Shown here: positions 1 through 11,778 of the stretch, piece by piece
Position numbering within the stretch: position 1 is the stretch's first letter
Layout: each line of letters starts with the position of its first letter
From: Deinandra increscens subsp. villosa
Taxonomy: Eukaryota > Streptophyta > Magnoliopsida > Asterales > Asteraceae
Assembly (NCBI GenBank): GCA_039602395.1
Contig: JBCNJP010000006.1
Span: 14,000,952-14,064,951, forward strand
Direction: 5' to 3'
DNA length: 64,000 bases
Program-made: the position numbers and the translations under genes
Notes under the pieces: model-generated
The model's input: the letters and a program-made list of their open reading frames with translations, nothing else
Database searches by the model: none
Told to the model about the DNA's origin: nothing

Positions 1-61
1 GGTCTCTACGTTCTAAATCCTGGAAATCAAGCTTTTGTTGCCGCTCTTGTCAAGCCTCCTT

Positions 62-967
62 TGAAGTTTGGCATTCTAGATTAGGCCATACCGCATTTGA
101 GACTTTATATTATCTAAATAAAAATGGCTTTTTATCTTTTACGTCTTTATTACCTAAGCCTCCTCTTTGTTCGTCATGTCAAATGGCCAAAGGACATAAA
201 TTACCATTTAAAGATAACACAAAACGATCAAACAAACCCTTAGACTTAATTCATTGTGACTTATGGGGGCCATCTCCGATCCTTTCAAAGACAATTATCG
301 TTACTATGTTATATTCGTTGACGAATTCTCTAGATTTACGTGGTTTTATCCTTTTCGTAAGAAATCCGACTTTTATAATGTCTTATCTATCTTCATGAGG
401 ATGGTTCAAACACAACTTTCTAGAAAAATTAAAGTGTTTCAAAGTGATGGCAGAACGAAATTCATCAATCATGTTGTTCGCAAAATATTTGAGGATAATG
501 GCACGTTTCACCGTCTCTCTTGTCCTTACACTCCCCAACAAAACGGTTGTGCCGAACGTAAACACCGACACGTTGTTGAGACGGGTCTATCCATGTTATT
601 TCATGCGGACATGCCTATGGATTATTGGGTTGACTCTTTTAGCACCGCCATATATGTTATAAATCGTTTACCAACTCATTTGCTACAAGGGAAATCGCCA
701 TTTGAGACTCTCGTTCATACTTCTCCAATTTATGACAACTTCAAAACTTTTGGATGTCTCATTTATCCCTACATACGGGATTATTCTCCACATAAATTGG
801 CTCCCCGTAGCTTGCCGTGTATATTTCTTGGTTACACCTCCCAATACAAAGGCTATAAATGTTTGGATCTCGCCACTTCTAGAATTTACATTACCCGTCA
901 TGCTCGCTTTGATGAAACCTCCTTTCCGTTTCCGAAAATACCGTCACCAACAACTCGTCCAATTTAA
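62..967 (+). pseudogene. Copia pre-integrase and integrase domains, frameshifted
   Basis: The first part reads as the GAG-pre-integrase zinc-binding domain (WHSRLGH near nt 70, CSSCQMAKG near nt 170). A frameshift near nt 285 changes frame into the integrase core. The core shows DEFSRFTWFYPF, SDGRTKF (normally SDGGTEF) and the QQNGCAERKHRH box, so the three catalytic acidic positions are still present. A further break lies near nt 60. The normal role would be joining element cDNA to host DNA. This copy cannot make a continuous protein. Confidence 0.9.
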
Positions 968-1218
968 CTCTCTCCACGTTTCTTGAAGATTTATCTCACC
1001 GTCCTTCAAATAATATTCCTCCATCTGTCCCACCTTCAACGCATACACCCACATCCTCACCCACTTGTGCCGCATGCATCCCTCCTTATTATTTTCCATC
1101 TCCCTCCGACCCGTCAAACATCTCGAGCCCAAATCCGTCTACTACCTCCAGCCCAACTTCGTCCCATCCTCCTAGCCCAGTCCTCTCCTTCCCACCAAGC
1201 CCAACTATCTCACTCGAT

Positions 1219-2808
1219 TTGCCTTCAACAACCGTTGAGCCTGTTAGCCCACCTCCCGTTGCCACAGGACATTCTCAACCACCGACTATTTCCACTCATC
1301 CGATGACTACACGAGCCAAAGCTGGAATTTTTAAGCCCAAACACCGAGCGAATTTGGCTCATGTCAACTCACATAATCTATTCTATGCCTTATTCTCCTC
1401 ACAAATTCCTAAAGGCTTCAAGAGTGCTGCCAAAAACCCGCTTTGGATGCGTGCTATGGAAGAAGAGATGGCTTCTCTACGTCATAATAAAACATGGTTG
1501 CTGGTTCCTAGACCAAATGGTGTTAATGTTGTTGGGTCTAAATGGATTTTTCGCACCAAATATCTATCTGATGGTACCATTGGTCGCCATAAAGCTCGTC
1601 TTGTTGCACAAGGTTTTACTCAAATTCCAGTAATCGACTTCACCCATACGTTCAGTCCTGTCGTTAAAGCTTCCACAATTCGCATAGTTTTGTTTCTTGC
1701 CGTAATCAACAATTGGCCCCTCCGTCAGCTTGATGTTAAAAATGCATTCTTAAACGGAGATCTCACTGAGACAATTTTCATGGAACAACCTCCTGGCTTT
1801 GTTGATGATCGGTTTCCTAATCATGTTAAAGAAAGCTCTATATGGTCTCAAGCAAGCTCCCCGTGCTTGGTTCCATAGATTAAGTTCGTTTCTTCTTCAA
1901 AATGGGTTTACATGTAGTCGCTCTGACACCTCTCTATTTATTTTCAAGCATGCTTCTTGTGTTATGTATCTTCTTGTCTACGTCAATGATTTAATTTTAA
2001 CTGGGAATCATACTCCCACCGTCCAGTCATTCATATCTCGATTACACGACGAATTTGCAACAAAAGACATGGGCAATCTTAGTTATTTTCTTGGGCTTAA
2101 AGCTACACAGAGTTCTAACAGTCTTTTTTTAAGCCAATCCAAATATGCCCATGACATCGTTGCGAAAGCCAATCTCCTTGAGGCTAAACTTGTGCACACT
2201 CCGTTGGCCACCACAACAATTCTCAAAACTGAAGGCACACCGTTTTCTGATCCTACTTTGTATCGTTCTCTTTTTGGTGCTCTTCAATATTTAATAATTA
2301 CAAGACCCGATATTTCTTTCTCTGTAAATCAGGTTAGTCAGTTTCTCCAGAATCCTACCACTGATCATTTCCAGTGTGTCAAACGAATACTTCGTTACAT
2401 CAAAGGGACGATATCCTTTGGTCTTCATTTTTCAAAACCTTCAAAAACAAACATCTTGGGATATTCTGATGTCGATTGGGCTCGTTGCATTGAACTCGTC
2501 GTTCAACTTATGGCTATTCCATTTTTCTTGGAGGCAATCTCGTCTCCTGGAGTGCCAAGAAACAACCTACTGTTGCTCGTTCTAGTTATGAATCTGAATA
2601 TCGTGCCATGGCAAACACATCAGCAGGAATCATTTGGGTCACTCATCTCCTACAGGAACTTCATGCTCTTCCCCCAGACATGCCAACCTTACTTTGTGAC
2701 AACCAGAGTGCTCTATTTCTCAGTCAAAACCCTGTCTCTCATAAACGGGCTACGTATATTGATTTGGACTACCACTTTCTTCGTGAGTTAGTCACCTCTG
2801 GTAAAATA
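1219..2808 (+). pseudogene. Copia reverse transcriptase and RNase H, frameshifted
   Basis: A Pro/Ser-rich linker (about 980-1300) leads into the RT. Visible motifs are WIFRTKY, KARLVAQGFTQ, DVKNAFLNGDL and KKALYGLKQAPRAWF. The frame changes near nt 1830. The catalytic YVDD box is YVNDLILTG, so an active-site aspartate is replaced. RNase H follows with frameshifts near nt 2490-2600 (ANTSAGIIWV, LCDNQSALFLSQNPVSHKR). The domain is cut at 2808 by the nested copia LTR, and its last 48 residues are found at 11633-11778. Confidence 0.92.
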
Positions 2809-3465
2809 TGTTGGTTTATATAACTATTTATCAAATAATCACGAGTACGCAGCGGAATTAATCCTATGAATTAATCTAACTAACCGGTTAAAGAACGTGT
2901 ACCTTTTTAGCTCGGTAAGAGAAGAACCTTTAGGATTTGAAGTAAATCCCTCTACGATCGCACACACGACACCCCGATGTACGTATGCTAGTACTCGATC
3001 AAGAACTCCTTTTGATGAAGTAGTTTGGTCGAACCACACAAGAAACCGAAACCCCTAGGGTTCTTTCTTGTTGCCGAATTCGAGAGAGAAATGAGAGAGG
3101 TTTTAGGGTTTGCACCTTTATCAGATAAAATGTAGCTTCTAAACCTTAAACCCAAAGGGTCTATTTATAGGTTTAAAAGACTTGATAAACAAGTTAGGGT
3201 TTGGGATGGGGAGGCCCACGAAATCGGTCTAAGGCCTATCCCAATCCTTCTCCTAATTGTAATCCAATTCCAACTCTCTCTAATTACAACTAACACCCCT
3301 GTTAACAATTAACTGTCAGTTTTTAACGAAACCTCGTTAAATGTTCGTGATAAATATTAATTAACTATTAATTAATATTAATACATTTGGTGTCGAGACG
3401 TGTGACCCCGTAGGCTTAAATAATTTCCGGACATACGCTTACTATTACATGATCATATCCCTACA
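2809..3465 (-). repeat. 3' LTR of nested copia (2809-11632)
   Basis: This 657-bp direct repeat matches 10976-11632 with about 13 mismatches. On the minus strand it starts TGTAGGG and ends CAACA. The left-hand target duplication AAATA is at 2804-2808. Confidence 0.95.
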
Positions 3466-3480
3466 GCTCCCACTTGAGCT
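3466..3480 (-). promoter_or_regulatory. Polypurine tract of nested copia
   Basis: On the minus strand the bases AAGTGGGAGC directly precede the 3' LTR. This is the usual copia plus-strand priming site. Confidence 0.8.
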
Positions 3481-4298
3481 TGCAATAGTAAAGGTAATAA
3501 CATTGGTTAGCGTCTAGCAACACGCCAATGCTCCCAGAAATATTTAAGTACAGTTTCTCAAAGTGTATTTAAATGGTACAGTCATTTACTATCCCTTTGT
3601 TACCGATACCGTGTTAAATATGAATATGGATCAAGTCATTTCATACTTTAACGATTCTGTTTCTCATTCTCACAACTAACTTTAAGATTACCAAATTGCA
3701 AATCAAGACATCTCTAGATTTCATTTGGGCACGTCCATGCAAACATCTTAATTAGTCCAATTAGGGGCCCAGTGGTATCTTCTTCAGCACAAAGCTGAAG
3801 GAACAAATCCTTTTGACTACACGTGTCAAGTTACATACTTCACTACACTTACTGAAAATAGCCCTTTTGTACTACCTTATTCAGGATAGTTAGACCTATA
3901 TCAAGTAGGTGCAATCCATACATGCATGACCTGCTTGTATCTCAAGTCTAAGGATAAGTAAAGCAACCATTTACGAATTTCACTCAATGACGACGATCCA
4001 TAAAGTGACAATTCGTTAGTGGGTCAGTCCAGTATGCATCCAATGAATACCATGTGAGTTTGGTGGGACCATCCTAACCAATCACTCAGATTTTGTCTTA
4101 GTTTAACTATATTCCCATATAGTTAATTGACAATGGACAATTTAGAATACTTGACAAGTACTCAAGGATTAAACATGCAAATATAGGACACAATTTACTA
4201 TTAAATGAAATCAAACATATCAAGTACTTTATTTCATTATATAAATAGAAATTGTTTAACATCCCTTATCCAAATACCGAACATCAGACATACATGAT
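3481..4298 (-). other. 3' non-coding region of nested copia
   Basis: About 820 bp between the end of the RNase H frame and the polypurine tract. I see no ORF of substance and no other element here. Confidence 0.6.
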
Positions 4299-5052
4299 TT
4301 AACTAGCTAATTTAAGTCCCATGCCCTCGGCATGCCTTTCAAGCTTCGGCCTCGACAAAGCTTTCATGAAAGGATCAGCTAAGTTAATATCTGTGTGAAC
4401 TTTGAGTAATTTGATTTCACCTAGTTCGATTTGCTCACGAACATAGTGATATCTCCTGGCATAGTGTCTGGCGCCCTTCTGAACTCCAGGTTCTTTGGCA
4501 ATGATTAATGCACCAGTATTATCACAGTACATGTCAATAGGCAAGTTACTTGTAGGGATCACGTCAAGCCCACAAATAAACTTCCTTATCCAGACTGCCT
4601 CCATTGCAGCTTCCGAAGCAGCAATGTACTCAGACTCTGTTGCAGACATAGAAACTGTGGTTTGTTTCTTGCTTTTCCAATCCACAGCGCCTCCATTCAG
4701 AACGAAGACGTACCCAGACTGAGACTTCGTGTCATCTCTATCAGTCTGAAATCCAGCATCGCAGTATCCGGTCACTTTGAGCTCTTGATCTGGATTTCCC
4801 CCATATACCAAAAACAAATCTCTAGTAGCCCGTAGGTACTTGAGAATGGTCTTAACAGCAGTCCAGTGACTTTCACCCGGATTCTGTTGAAATCGGCTAA
4901 CGATATTCTGCGCAAACGCTATATCAGGTCTAGTGCATCTCACCGCATACATTATAGAGCCTACAGCCGAAGCATAAGGGACTCTTTGCATACGCTTCAC
5001 CTCATCAGGTGTAGAAGCACCTTGTTTGACCGATAGACCAAGTCCTTCCTGC
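4299..5052 (-). pseudogene. Copia RT C-terminus and RNase H (part of nested element)
   Basis: The frame contains VPYASAVGSIMYAVRCTRPD, the end of the RT domain. It then has the RNase H motifs TGYCDAGFQTD, SGYVFVLNGGAVDWKSKKQ, SATESEYIAASEAA and MYCDNTGALIIAKEPGVQKG, ending LADPFMKALSRPKLERHAEG. The acidic RNase H residues appear intact. The frame is open from the right edge of the solo LTR target site to a normal stop at 4299. It would join in frame to 6159-7890 if the solo LTR and one TSD copy were absent. Confidence 0.9.
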
Positions 5053-5057
5053 ATAGG

Positions 5058-6153
5058 TGATAACGGTTTGTTAGGCCGTTTCAAATCCCCAACGAATTTA
5101 AGATTTGCAGTAGTGGAAGTCAGGGTATCGAACCAAGGGAATTAGTGGTTACTTGCTAATTGATGAACTAGGAGCTAAATTAAATCTAAATTACGTTAAC
5201 CTACAAACAAAAATGGAAAAGTGCCTCTTAGCTGTAAACTTTGGATTGATTGAATTAATACTAAATTACTAGAACTAAATTATGCTAACAAATGTTGATT
5301 TTAACTTATATGAATTAAAGGTAACCACTTCAAGATCCGGTTTCGTGAATTACTGATTTCGCACTTCGAGAATTTAACTTAGAAACCACATAGACATGGC
5401 TGTGCTAAAATTCATTCAACCTAACTAATCAATTATTATGAACGTACTTAGTATAGTCCTAGAGCTATGCAATTAAGGTAGTCCGGGAGCGGGGGGTACG
5501 AACACAACAATTAATCAGAAACATCAAACAATCAAACACTGAATTAACGATTGTCACGAGTCAAGAATTCATCCAATGTCACAAACCCTAGCTTGAAATC
5601 AGAAAACACTAACCTTCACTTAAAGTGATTACAAGAGAATTAGCCGGACATGGCAAAAGTCGAAAACATGGAAATCAAAGAAAACGCCATTGGAATGCTT
5701 GCCAAATGCTTGAAATTCTTCACCGAAGGCTTGGAAATCTCCTGGAATTCGTAACCAGCACCCCAAAGTCGTCAAAAAGGCAGAAGAGACGAATGAATGG
5801 CCTTACATTGGCTTAAATAGCCAAACCCTAATTTTTGGCCGACATAGCACCCATATCGTGGCGCGAGGGTCTCTTCTCCATATGCTCGCGCCACGAGCTC
5901 GCCAAAATAGTCGGGCTCTTCTTCTCAACACGTGTCGTGTCGCGAGGAGCAAGGCTCAACCCTCGCGACACGATCTGACTTCAAATCCAGAATTCTTCTA
6001 AAACTTCAACACTTTAATCCAACCAAATTCGTCACATAAACGTACAAACCTGAAATCAACAAAACTATACCAAGTGATGCGTTCCCGACTGAATATAAAC
6101 TATAAAAACAGGGAATTAAGAATGATAACGCACTAAAAATCACTAACACATCA
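5058..6153 (-). mobile_element. Solo LTR (1096 bp) inserted in copia pol
   Basis: The segment begins TGAT and ends ATCA and is flanked by perfect 5-bp duplications ATAGG at 5053-5057 and 6154-6158. No internal retroelement coding is present, which is the signature of LTR-LTR recombination. On the minus strand it has a TATA-like GCTATTTAAGCC near 5815. It also has the phrase GGTTCGATACCCTGAC near 5130, which recurs near the 3' end of gypsy (Athila/Tat-type) LTRs as I know them. The family assignment is therefore tentative; the insertion itself is clear. Confidence 0.88.
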
Positions 6154-6158
6154 ATAGG

Positions 6159-7890
6159 TACTATACCACGCTTGGAATTCTCCATCTTGAATCGCTTCAA
6201 GATCTTATCAATATAGGCACTTTGACTTAGTCCAATCAACCGCTTAGTTCTATCTCTATAGATCTTGATTCCAAGAATGAATGCTGCTTCTCCCAAGTCT
6301 TTCATGGCAAAACACTTTCCAAGATGGGATTTTACATCTTGCAACATTGGAATGTGTTTTCCTATTATCAATATGTCATCTACATATAAGACAAGGAAAG
6401 TAACATTACTCCCACTAGCTTTGCGATATACACATGGCTCATCGGGATTCTGAACGAAACCAAACTTTTTGATTTCTTCATCAAACCGTTTATTCCAACT
6501 CCTTGATGCTTGCTTTAGCCCATAAATGGACCTTTGAAGCTTACATACTTGGTTAGGATGTTTTGGATCAATGAACCCTTCAGGTTGATCCATATAGACT
6601 TCTTCATCCAAGTAACCATTTAAGAAGGCGGTCTTAACATCCATTTGCCATATCTCAAAGTCATAGTACGCTGCTATGGCTAAGAGAATCCTAATAGCTC
6701 TAATGTCTGCTACTGGTGAAAAGGTCTCATCATAGTCAACGCCAAAACGTTGAGTATAACCTTTCACCACGAGACGAGCTTTATAGGTGTGTACATTTCC
6801 ATCCATGTCGGTATTCTTCTTGAAGATCCATTTACTCCCAACGGTCTTCACGTTAGGAGGAAGATCAACCAAGTTCCAAACTTGATTATCTTTCATGGAT
6901 TTCATTTCCACGTTCGCAGCTTCAAGCCATTTGTCAGATTCCGGATCTGATAATGCAGCTTTGAAGTTCGGAGGCTCATTGAGATCTCCTGATACGTTTT
7001 CCTCGGATTCGACTAGACCAATCCATCTATCCGGGTTACGTATGACCCTTTCGGATCTACGAAGCGGAATCGCTACATCATCGACTTGAGGTTCATCACT
7101 TTGAACATTCCCCCCCCCCCCAAGTTGATGATTGCTAGTTGTTTCAGAAGGTGACACATCTTCTAGTAGTTCTACAAGTCTCCCACTGTTCTCTTGAGCT
7201 ATAAAATTCTTTTCAAAGAATTCAGCATATCGAGCAACACGAACAGTATTTTCGGAAGGATTGTAAAAGTAGTAACCCATTGTTTCCTTTGGGTATCCTA
7301 CGAAGATGCACTTAGTAGTCCTGGGTTGTAGTTTGTTAGGCGTATCACGCTTCACAAGTGTCTCACATCCCCAGACTCTTAAGTAAGACAACACAGGGAC
7401 TTCTCCATGCCACAATTGATGCGGTGTCTTTTCAACCTTCTTGGTTGGAACCATATTTAGAACGCGTACAGCGGTTTCAAGAGCAAAATCCCAAAATGAT
7501 ATTGGGAGAGTTTTAAGGTTCATCATCGACCTCACCATTTCTAGTAAGGTTCGATTCCTCCTCTCAGATACTCCATTATGCTGAGGAGTGTAAGGAGGAG
7601 TAAGCTGTTGGACAATTCCACATGCTTTAAGATAATCCTTAAACTCTTGGCTTAAGTATTCTCCACCACGATCCGATCGAAGGATCTTGATGGTCTTTCC
7701 GAGTTGATTTTCTACCTCGTTCTTGAACTCTTTGAATGTTTCAAACACTTCATGTTTATGTTTAAGCAAGTAAACATAACCATAACGGCTGAAATCATCC
7801 GTGAAAGTCACGAAGTAGCTAGCACCTTTTCTTGACACATGTCTAAATGGGCCACAAACATCAGTATGAATGAGTCCAAGTAGTTCTTTA
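6159..7890 (-). pseudogene. Copia integrase and reverse transcriptase (nested element)
   Basis: One long frame carries the integrase core (FTDDFSRYGYVYLLKHK, LRSDRGGEYLS, HNGVSERRNRTLLEMVRSMM). A variable linker and the RT follow (WIFKKNTDMDGNVHTYKARL, DVKTAFLNGYLDEEVYMDQP, SIYGLKQASRSWNKRF, LYVDDILIIG). All integrase D, D, E and RT YVDD residues are present. A frameshift at about 7895 separates it from the protease part, and the solo LTR cuts it at 6158 just after the ENSKRG motif. This is the best-preserved part of the element. Confidence 0.92.
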
Positions 7891-7895
7891 GCCCT

Positions 7896-8480
7896 TTACG
7901 GCTTGTTCGGAAAGGGTTTTCTTGTCATCTTTCCTGAGATACAGGAAACGCATTTTTCAAATGATTCATCATTTGATTGTAAGATCCCTTCACGTTGAAG
8001 TCTTTCAATGCGGTTTTTGCCAACATGGGCAAGACGACAGTGCCAAAGATAGGTAGAGTCCAAACTTGTTTTGGCTCGTTTGCTAACAGTGAACATTGAA
8101 TTATTTGAAACACAACCACGCATATCAATTTCATAAATGCCATCACAAGGAATAGCATCAAAATAATGAACATTATTTTTAGAAACTGAAATACCGATAT
8201 TATTAAATGCATTAATAAATCCTTGGTTTTTCAACAAAGAAACTGAAATAACACCTCTAGTAATAGAAGGTGCATAATGACAATTGTCTAATACAATGAA
8301 TAACCCAGAAGGCAGAATTAAATGATATTCTCCTATAGCTTCTACAGCTGCTGGCAAACCATTTCCCACGTACAACTGCAAAGCCCCAGGCTTCAGCTTC
8401 CTCCTCTTTCTAAGACCCTGTAACGAATTACAGATGTGAGTTCCACAGCCGGTTTCACTTAGAAAAGGAAAATAATTCAA
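7896..8480 (-). pseudogene. Copia protease / pre-integrase segment (nested element)
   Basis: The segment reads TGCGTHICNSLQGLR, which replaces the usual protease active-site region. It continues through LYVGNG, NCHYAPSITRGVISVS and the zinc-binding pre-integrase domain (LWHCRLAHVGKNRIERLQ, CVSCISGKMTRKPFP). It is out of frame with gag upstream (near 8475) and ends at a TAA at 7896-7898 made by a small frameshift before the integrase. Confidence 0.88.
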
Positions 8481-9393
8481 TTGTGAAGATACCGGAAGTA
8501 CTAGCCCCGCTAGTATTCTTTCTCTTCTTCATCAACTCAGCTAGATAGGTAGGACAGTTCCTCTTCCAGTGTCCAACTTCACCACAATGGTGACAGATCT
8601 GGTCTTTAGCCGGATGCTCTTTTGAGGCCGGAGGGCTTTGCTTGGTTTTAGCAACAAGCGCAACTGCCTTGCCTTTTCCCTTACCATCATTCTTGCCCTT
8701 CGCCTTTTGCGGTCGTTTAGCCTTTTGGATCTTTCCCCCCTTGATCATAAGAACTTGGGGTGTTTCAGTGGCCTTTTTAGGAATCGTTTTTTCATACTCG
8801 ACAAGCATAGCATGAAGCTCATGTATAGTCTTAGTCATACTATGCATGTTGTAGTTGCGCACAAAACCCTCAAAATCCTTCGCAAGAGATTTGAGGATCA
8901 TGCCAACTGCCACAACACGATTATTCCCATAAATGAGCGATTCCAATTTGTCAAAGTAGCTCTTCATCTTGAGCACATGACTACTGACCGATTTACCAGT
9001 TTCAAGCTTCAAGTCGTGGAGTTCCACAACTAGGTCGAACAATTCAACACCAACTTGTTTTTCATACATCTTCTTTAGCTCTTTGATCATATCACAAGGT
9101 GTATGAAATTCGTATTGCTTCTGAAGATCGGGAGTCATACTCGAGATCATCATGCAAGCAACCTCATCGTATCTGCTATACTCTGCATTTTATAACGCTT
9201 TCTCTTGATCAGAAGCATTAGCAGCTGGCTCGATCGGCCAATGATTTTCAAGGACATCGGTCCTCCGTTCAACTCTAAGGACAATCCTTAGTTGACGGTA
9301 CCAGTCATTGAAGTTAGATCCATTCAGCTTTTCTCTTTCAAACATTTGACGAAAAGCATGACCAAAATTGTTTTGAGGAGGGTTTGTTGCCAT
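8455..9393 (-). pseudogene. Copia gag with zinc knuckle, one in-frame stop
   Basis: Gag starts at the ATG at 9393 (MATNPPQNNFGHAFRQMF), followed by the FNDWYRQLRIVLRVE region. A TAA at 9190-9192 interrupts it and the same frame resumes. It then contains the UBN2-type core (ELFDLVVELHDLKLETGKSV, MILKSLAKDFEGFVRNY) and the CCHC knuckle CHHCGEVGHWKRNC. Its role would be packaging element RNA in virus-like particles. With the stop bypassed it would be about 312 residues. Confidence 0.9.
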
Positions 9394-10957
9394 CTACAAA
9401 ACAGATTAAGTTCAAAAATCAGTATTTTCGATAATCTTTTCCTTAATAAATTTAATTACCCAATGTTTAAACACTTTAAACAATTAAGTTTATTAAGGCT
9501 AGGATCCTAATAACATGCCCTCATTTCATCAGTTGATCTGCTAGAAATGATGCATTCAAAAGGTAAGTGACGATCAATAATTGTACTCCAAGTACAATTC
9601 CTAGATTTTATGGGACCTACAACTTGCACCAAGTGATTTGTAGTCATGTTTCATCCCATCTTTTGCCACAGGCTAAGGGTCTCACCGCCTAGCTCGCTTT
9701 AAGTCGTCCAACCAAGAACGCACAAATTGTCCACCATTGTGTACCAATGAGTGGGAATTTGTCATGCAAATGCCATTATACCATTGTGTACCAATGAGTA
9801 AGATGACATCCACAAGTGTCCTTTTCAAGGTGGATGGCAAAGACTTAAGTTTGGTTTGGGTCAAAATTTTTTTGATGTGTGATAAAAAATGTTATGTGTG
9901 AAGGTTCATGCACACCTTCACCACATAATGTGTTTATAAAATTCTTAGTTTGTCTTCTAAATCAAAAGAGCTCGGTAGCTCCATTTGCAACACACAAAGA
10001 AGCGTAGGGGTGAGGTTTGCACTTTGCAATTAAAAACCTACCCACTTTAGGGAAGCATGGCGACCCGACTTATACCTCTCTTAAAGTGTGTTCAAATGGG
10101 TGAGCGGGTGTTTCTTTTGAGTTTTAGGACACAAATTTTATTTTATAAACAAAATCATATTTCAATAGTTATTTAAGCAAATTTCGATTTTCATAAAACA
10201 AATTTGCATTAAAACCTTTTATTATGTCACAAATATCACAATAATTACATAATCTTAGGGTTTCTAATTATCTAATATAATTTTAATTTTTAATCCTCTT
10301 CGATATAAGTAATAACCATAAACGATTTGCATGAAACTTCATGGTTTTTACTTCTTTTTAACATTTTAAATAAAGGTACAACATGTTGATTATCAAATAA
10401 CAAAAACTTGGATTCTTAATTTTAGATCACAAGAATCGAATTTTAGACCTAAAATTAGGGTTTCCGATTCAGCTAGAGGTTTTCGATCCATTATATAGTT
10501 TTCGATCGGAATCAGGGTTTCCGATCAAGAACATCACTTTTCGGTTATGGTTTACGATCGAAACACGGGTTTCCGATCGAAACACGGGTTTCCGATCCAA
10601 CATGGGTTTCCGATCGGAAAACAAGGGTTTCCGATCGGAATGGGGTTTACGATCCGGAAACAAGGTTTCCGATCGGTACTTTTCGACTGGGCCGTAAACA
10701 GTTTACGAATTGAACTCGATCGGAAACATATTTACGATCGAGAACAAGGATTTTGGATCGAAAAGTGTGGTTTTCGATCGGAAAGCAGCGACGGGTCGAT
10801 ATCCGGTTTTCGATCAGGATTAGTGTTTTTTGTTTTTACCAATTGCGAAACCTTTTCTTATTATAAAACACGATTTTAAGTGGATCGAAAAGCTAGAATC
10901 TTGATTTGGTTACCCCCCCTTCCAAGTTTTATTCCCCGGTAATTAATTAAAATCATA
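9394..10957 (-). other. Long untranslated leader of nested copia
   Basis: About 1.56 kb of non-coding sequence between PBS and gag. Most is AT-rich. The part nearest the LTR holds an array of palindromic CGATCG motifs (see 10440-10830). No alternative gene is evident. Confidence 0.7.
10440..10830. repeat. Array of TTTCCGATCGGAAA-type palindromes in copia leader
   Basis: About 15 copies of the core GTTT(C/A)CGATC(G) with variants occur in 390 bp. The full form TTTCCGATCGGAAA is a perfect 14-bp palindrome. Spacing is irregular (about 17-25 bp in the dense part), so it is a dispersed motif cluster rather than a strict tandem repeat. Short open frames across it are by-products of the repeat. Confidence 0.85.
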
Positions 10958-10960
10958 GGT

Positions 10961-10975
10961 GGCTCGTGATACCAC
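10961..10975 (-). promoter_or_regulatory. Primer-binding site (tRNA-iMet type) of nested copia
   Basis: On the minus strand TGGTATCACGAGCC lies one base after the 5' LTR end. It resembles the common initiator-Met primer site TGGTATCAGAGCC with an extra base. Confidence 0.85.
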
Positions 10976-11632
10976 TGTTGGGTTATATAACTATTTATCA
11001 AATAATCACGAGTACGCAGCGGAATTAATCCTATGAATTAATCTAACTAACCGGTTAAAGAACGTGTACCTTTTTAGCTCGGCAAGAGAAGAACCTTTAG
11101 GATTTGAAGTAAATCCCTCTACGATCGCACACACGACACACCGATGTACGTATGCTAGTACTCGATCACGAACTCCTCTTGATGAAGTAGCTTGGTCGAA
11201 CCACACAAGAAACCGAAACCCCTAGGGTTCTTTCTTGTTACCGAATTCGAGAGAGAAAGGAGAGAGGTTTTAGGGTTTGCACCTTTATCAGATAAAATGC
11301 AACTTCTAAACCTTAAACCCAGAGGGTCTATTTATAGGTTTAAAAGACTTGATAAACAAGTTAGGGTTTGGGATGGGGAGGCCCACGAAATCGGTCTAAG
11401 GCCTATCCCAATCCTTCTCCTAATTGTAATCCAATTCCAACTCTCTCTAATTACAACTAACACCCTTGTTAACAATTAACTGTCAGTTTTTAACGAAACC
11501 TCGTTAAATGTTCGTGATAAATATTAATTAACTATTAATTAATATTAATACATTTGGCGTCGAGACGTGTGACCCCGTAGGCTTAAATAATTTCCGGACA
11601 TACGCTTACTATTACATGATCATATCCCTACA
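10976..11632 (-). repeat. 5' LTR of nested copia (2809-11632)
   Basis: This is the partner of 2809-3465, 657 bp, followed by the target duplication AAATA at 11633-11637. As the upstream LTR on the minus strand it would hold the element's promoter. Confidence 0.95.
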
Positions 11633-11778
11633 AAATATGTACTAAATTTATTCCTACCAAGCTCCAGGTGGCCGATACTTTTACTACGAGTCTTCCTCGC
11701 CCGCAGTTTGAAGAATTTCGATCTAAGCTACATCTCGGACCTCCACCGTTCCGCTTGAGAGGGGATATTAACACCTGA
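11633..11778 (+). pseudogene. RNase H C-terminus of the older copia (right part)
   Basis: The frame continues the RNase H domain cut at 2808. It has KFIPTKLQVADTFTTSLPRP (normally VADIFTKALPRP), then FRSKLHLG and a terminal RLRGDI, with a TGA at 11776-11778. A purine tract (GAGAGGGGA) sits at the end, as in other copia elements. Confidence 0.92.

Larger units (their letters stand above)
1..2808 (+). mobile_element. Old Ty1/copia element, left part (split by a younger copia)
   Basis: This stretch carries copia pol domains in the order pre-integrase, integrase, reverse transcriptase and RNase H, each broken by frameshifts. The coding continues after the nested element, at 11633-11778, and is followed by a polypurine tract and a 3' LTR-like region to about 12146. 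The 5' LTR and gag lie outside the window. The interrupted target duplicated AAATA at 2804-2808 and 11633-11637. The number of frameshifts indicates an old, inactive copy. Confidence 0.93.
2809..11632 (-). mobile_element. Nested Ty1/copia retrotransposon, 8.8 kb, minus strand
   Basis: The element is bounded by two 657-bp LTRs (TGTTGG...CCTACA) and flanked by a 5-bp duplication AAATA, inside the RNase H gene of the older copia. Reading on the minus strand: 5' LTR, PBS, long leader, gag, protease/pre-integrase, integrase, RT, a solo-LTR insertion, RNase H, PPT, 3' LTR. I count about 13 differences between the LTRs by eye (about 2%). At 1.3e-8 substitutions per site per year, a commonly used grass rate, this suggests roughly 0.8 My. 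The gag-pol frame has one stop and two frameshifts, so this copy is not autonomous. Confidence 0.95.

Noticed and set aside
10469..10663. A small repeat protein (SDRKP repeats)
   Set aside because: It is only the translation of the palindromic CGATCG array in a copia leader.
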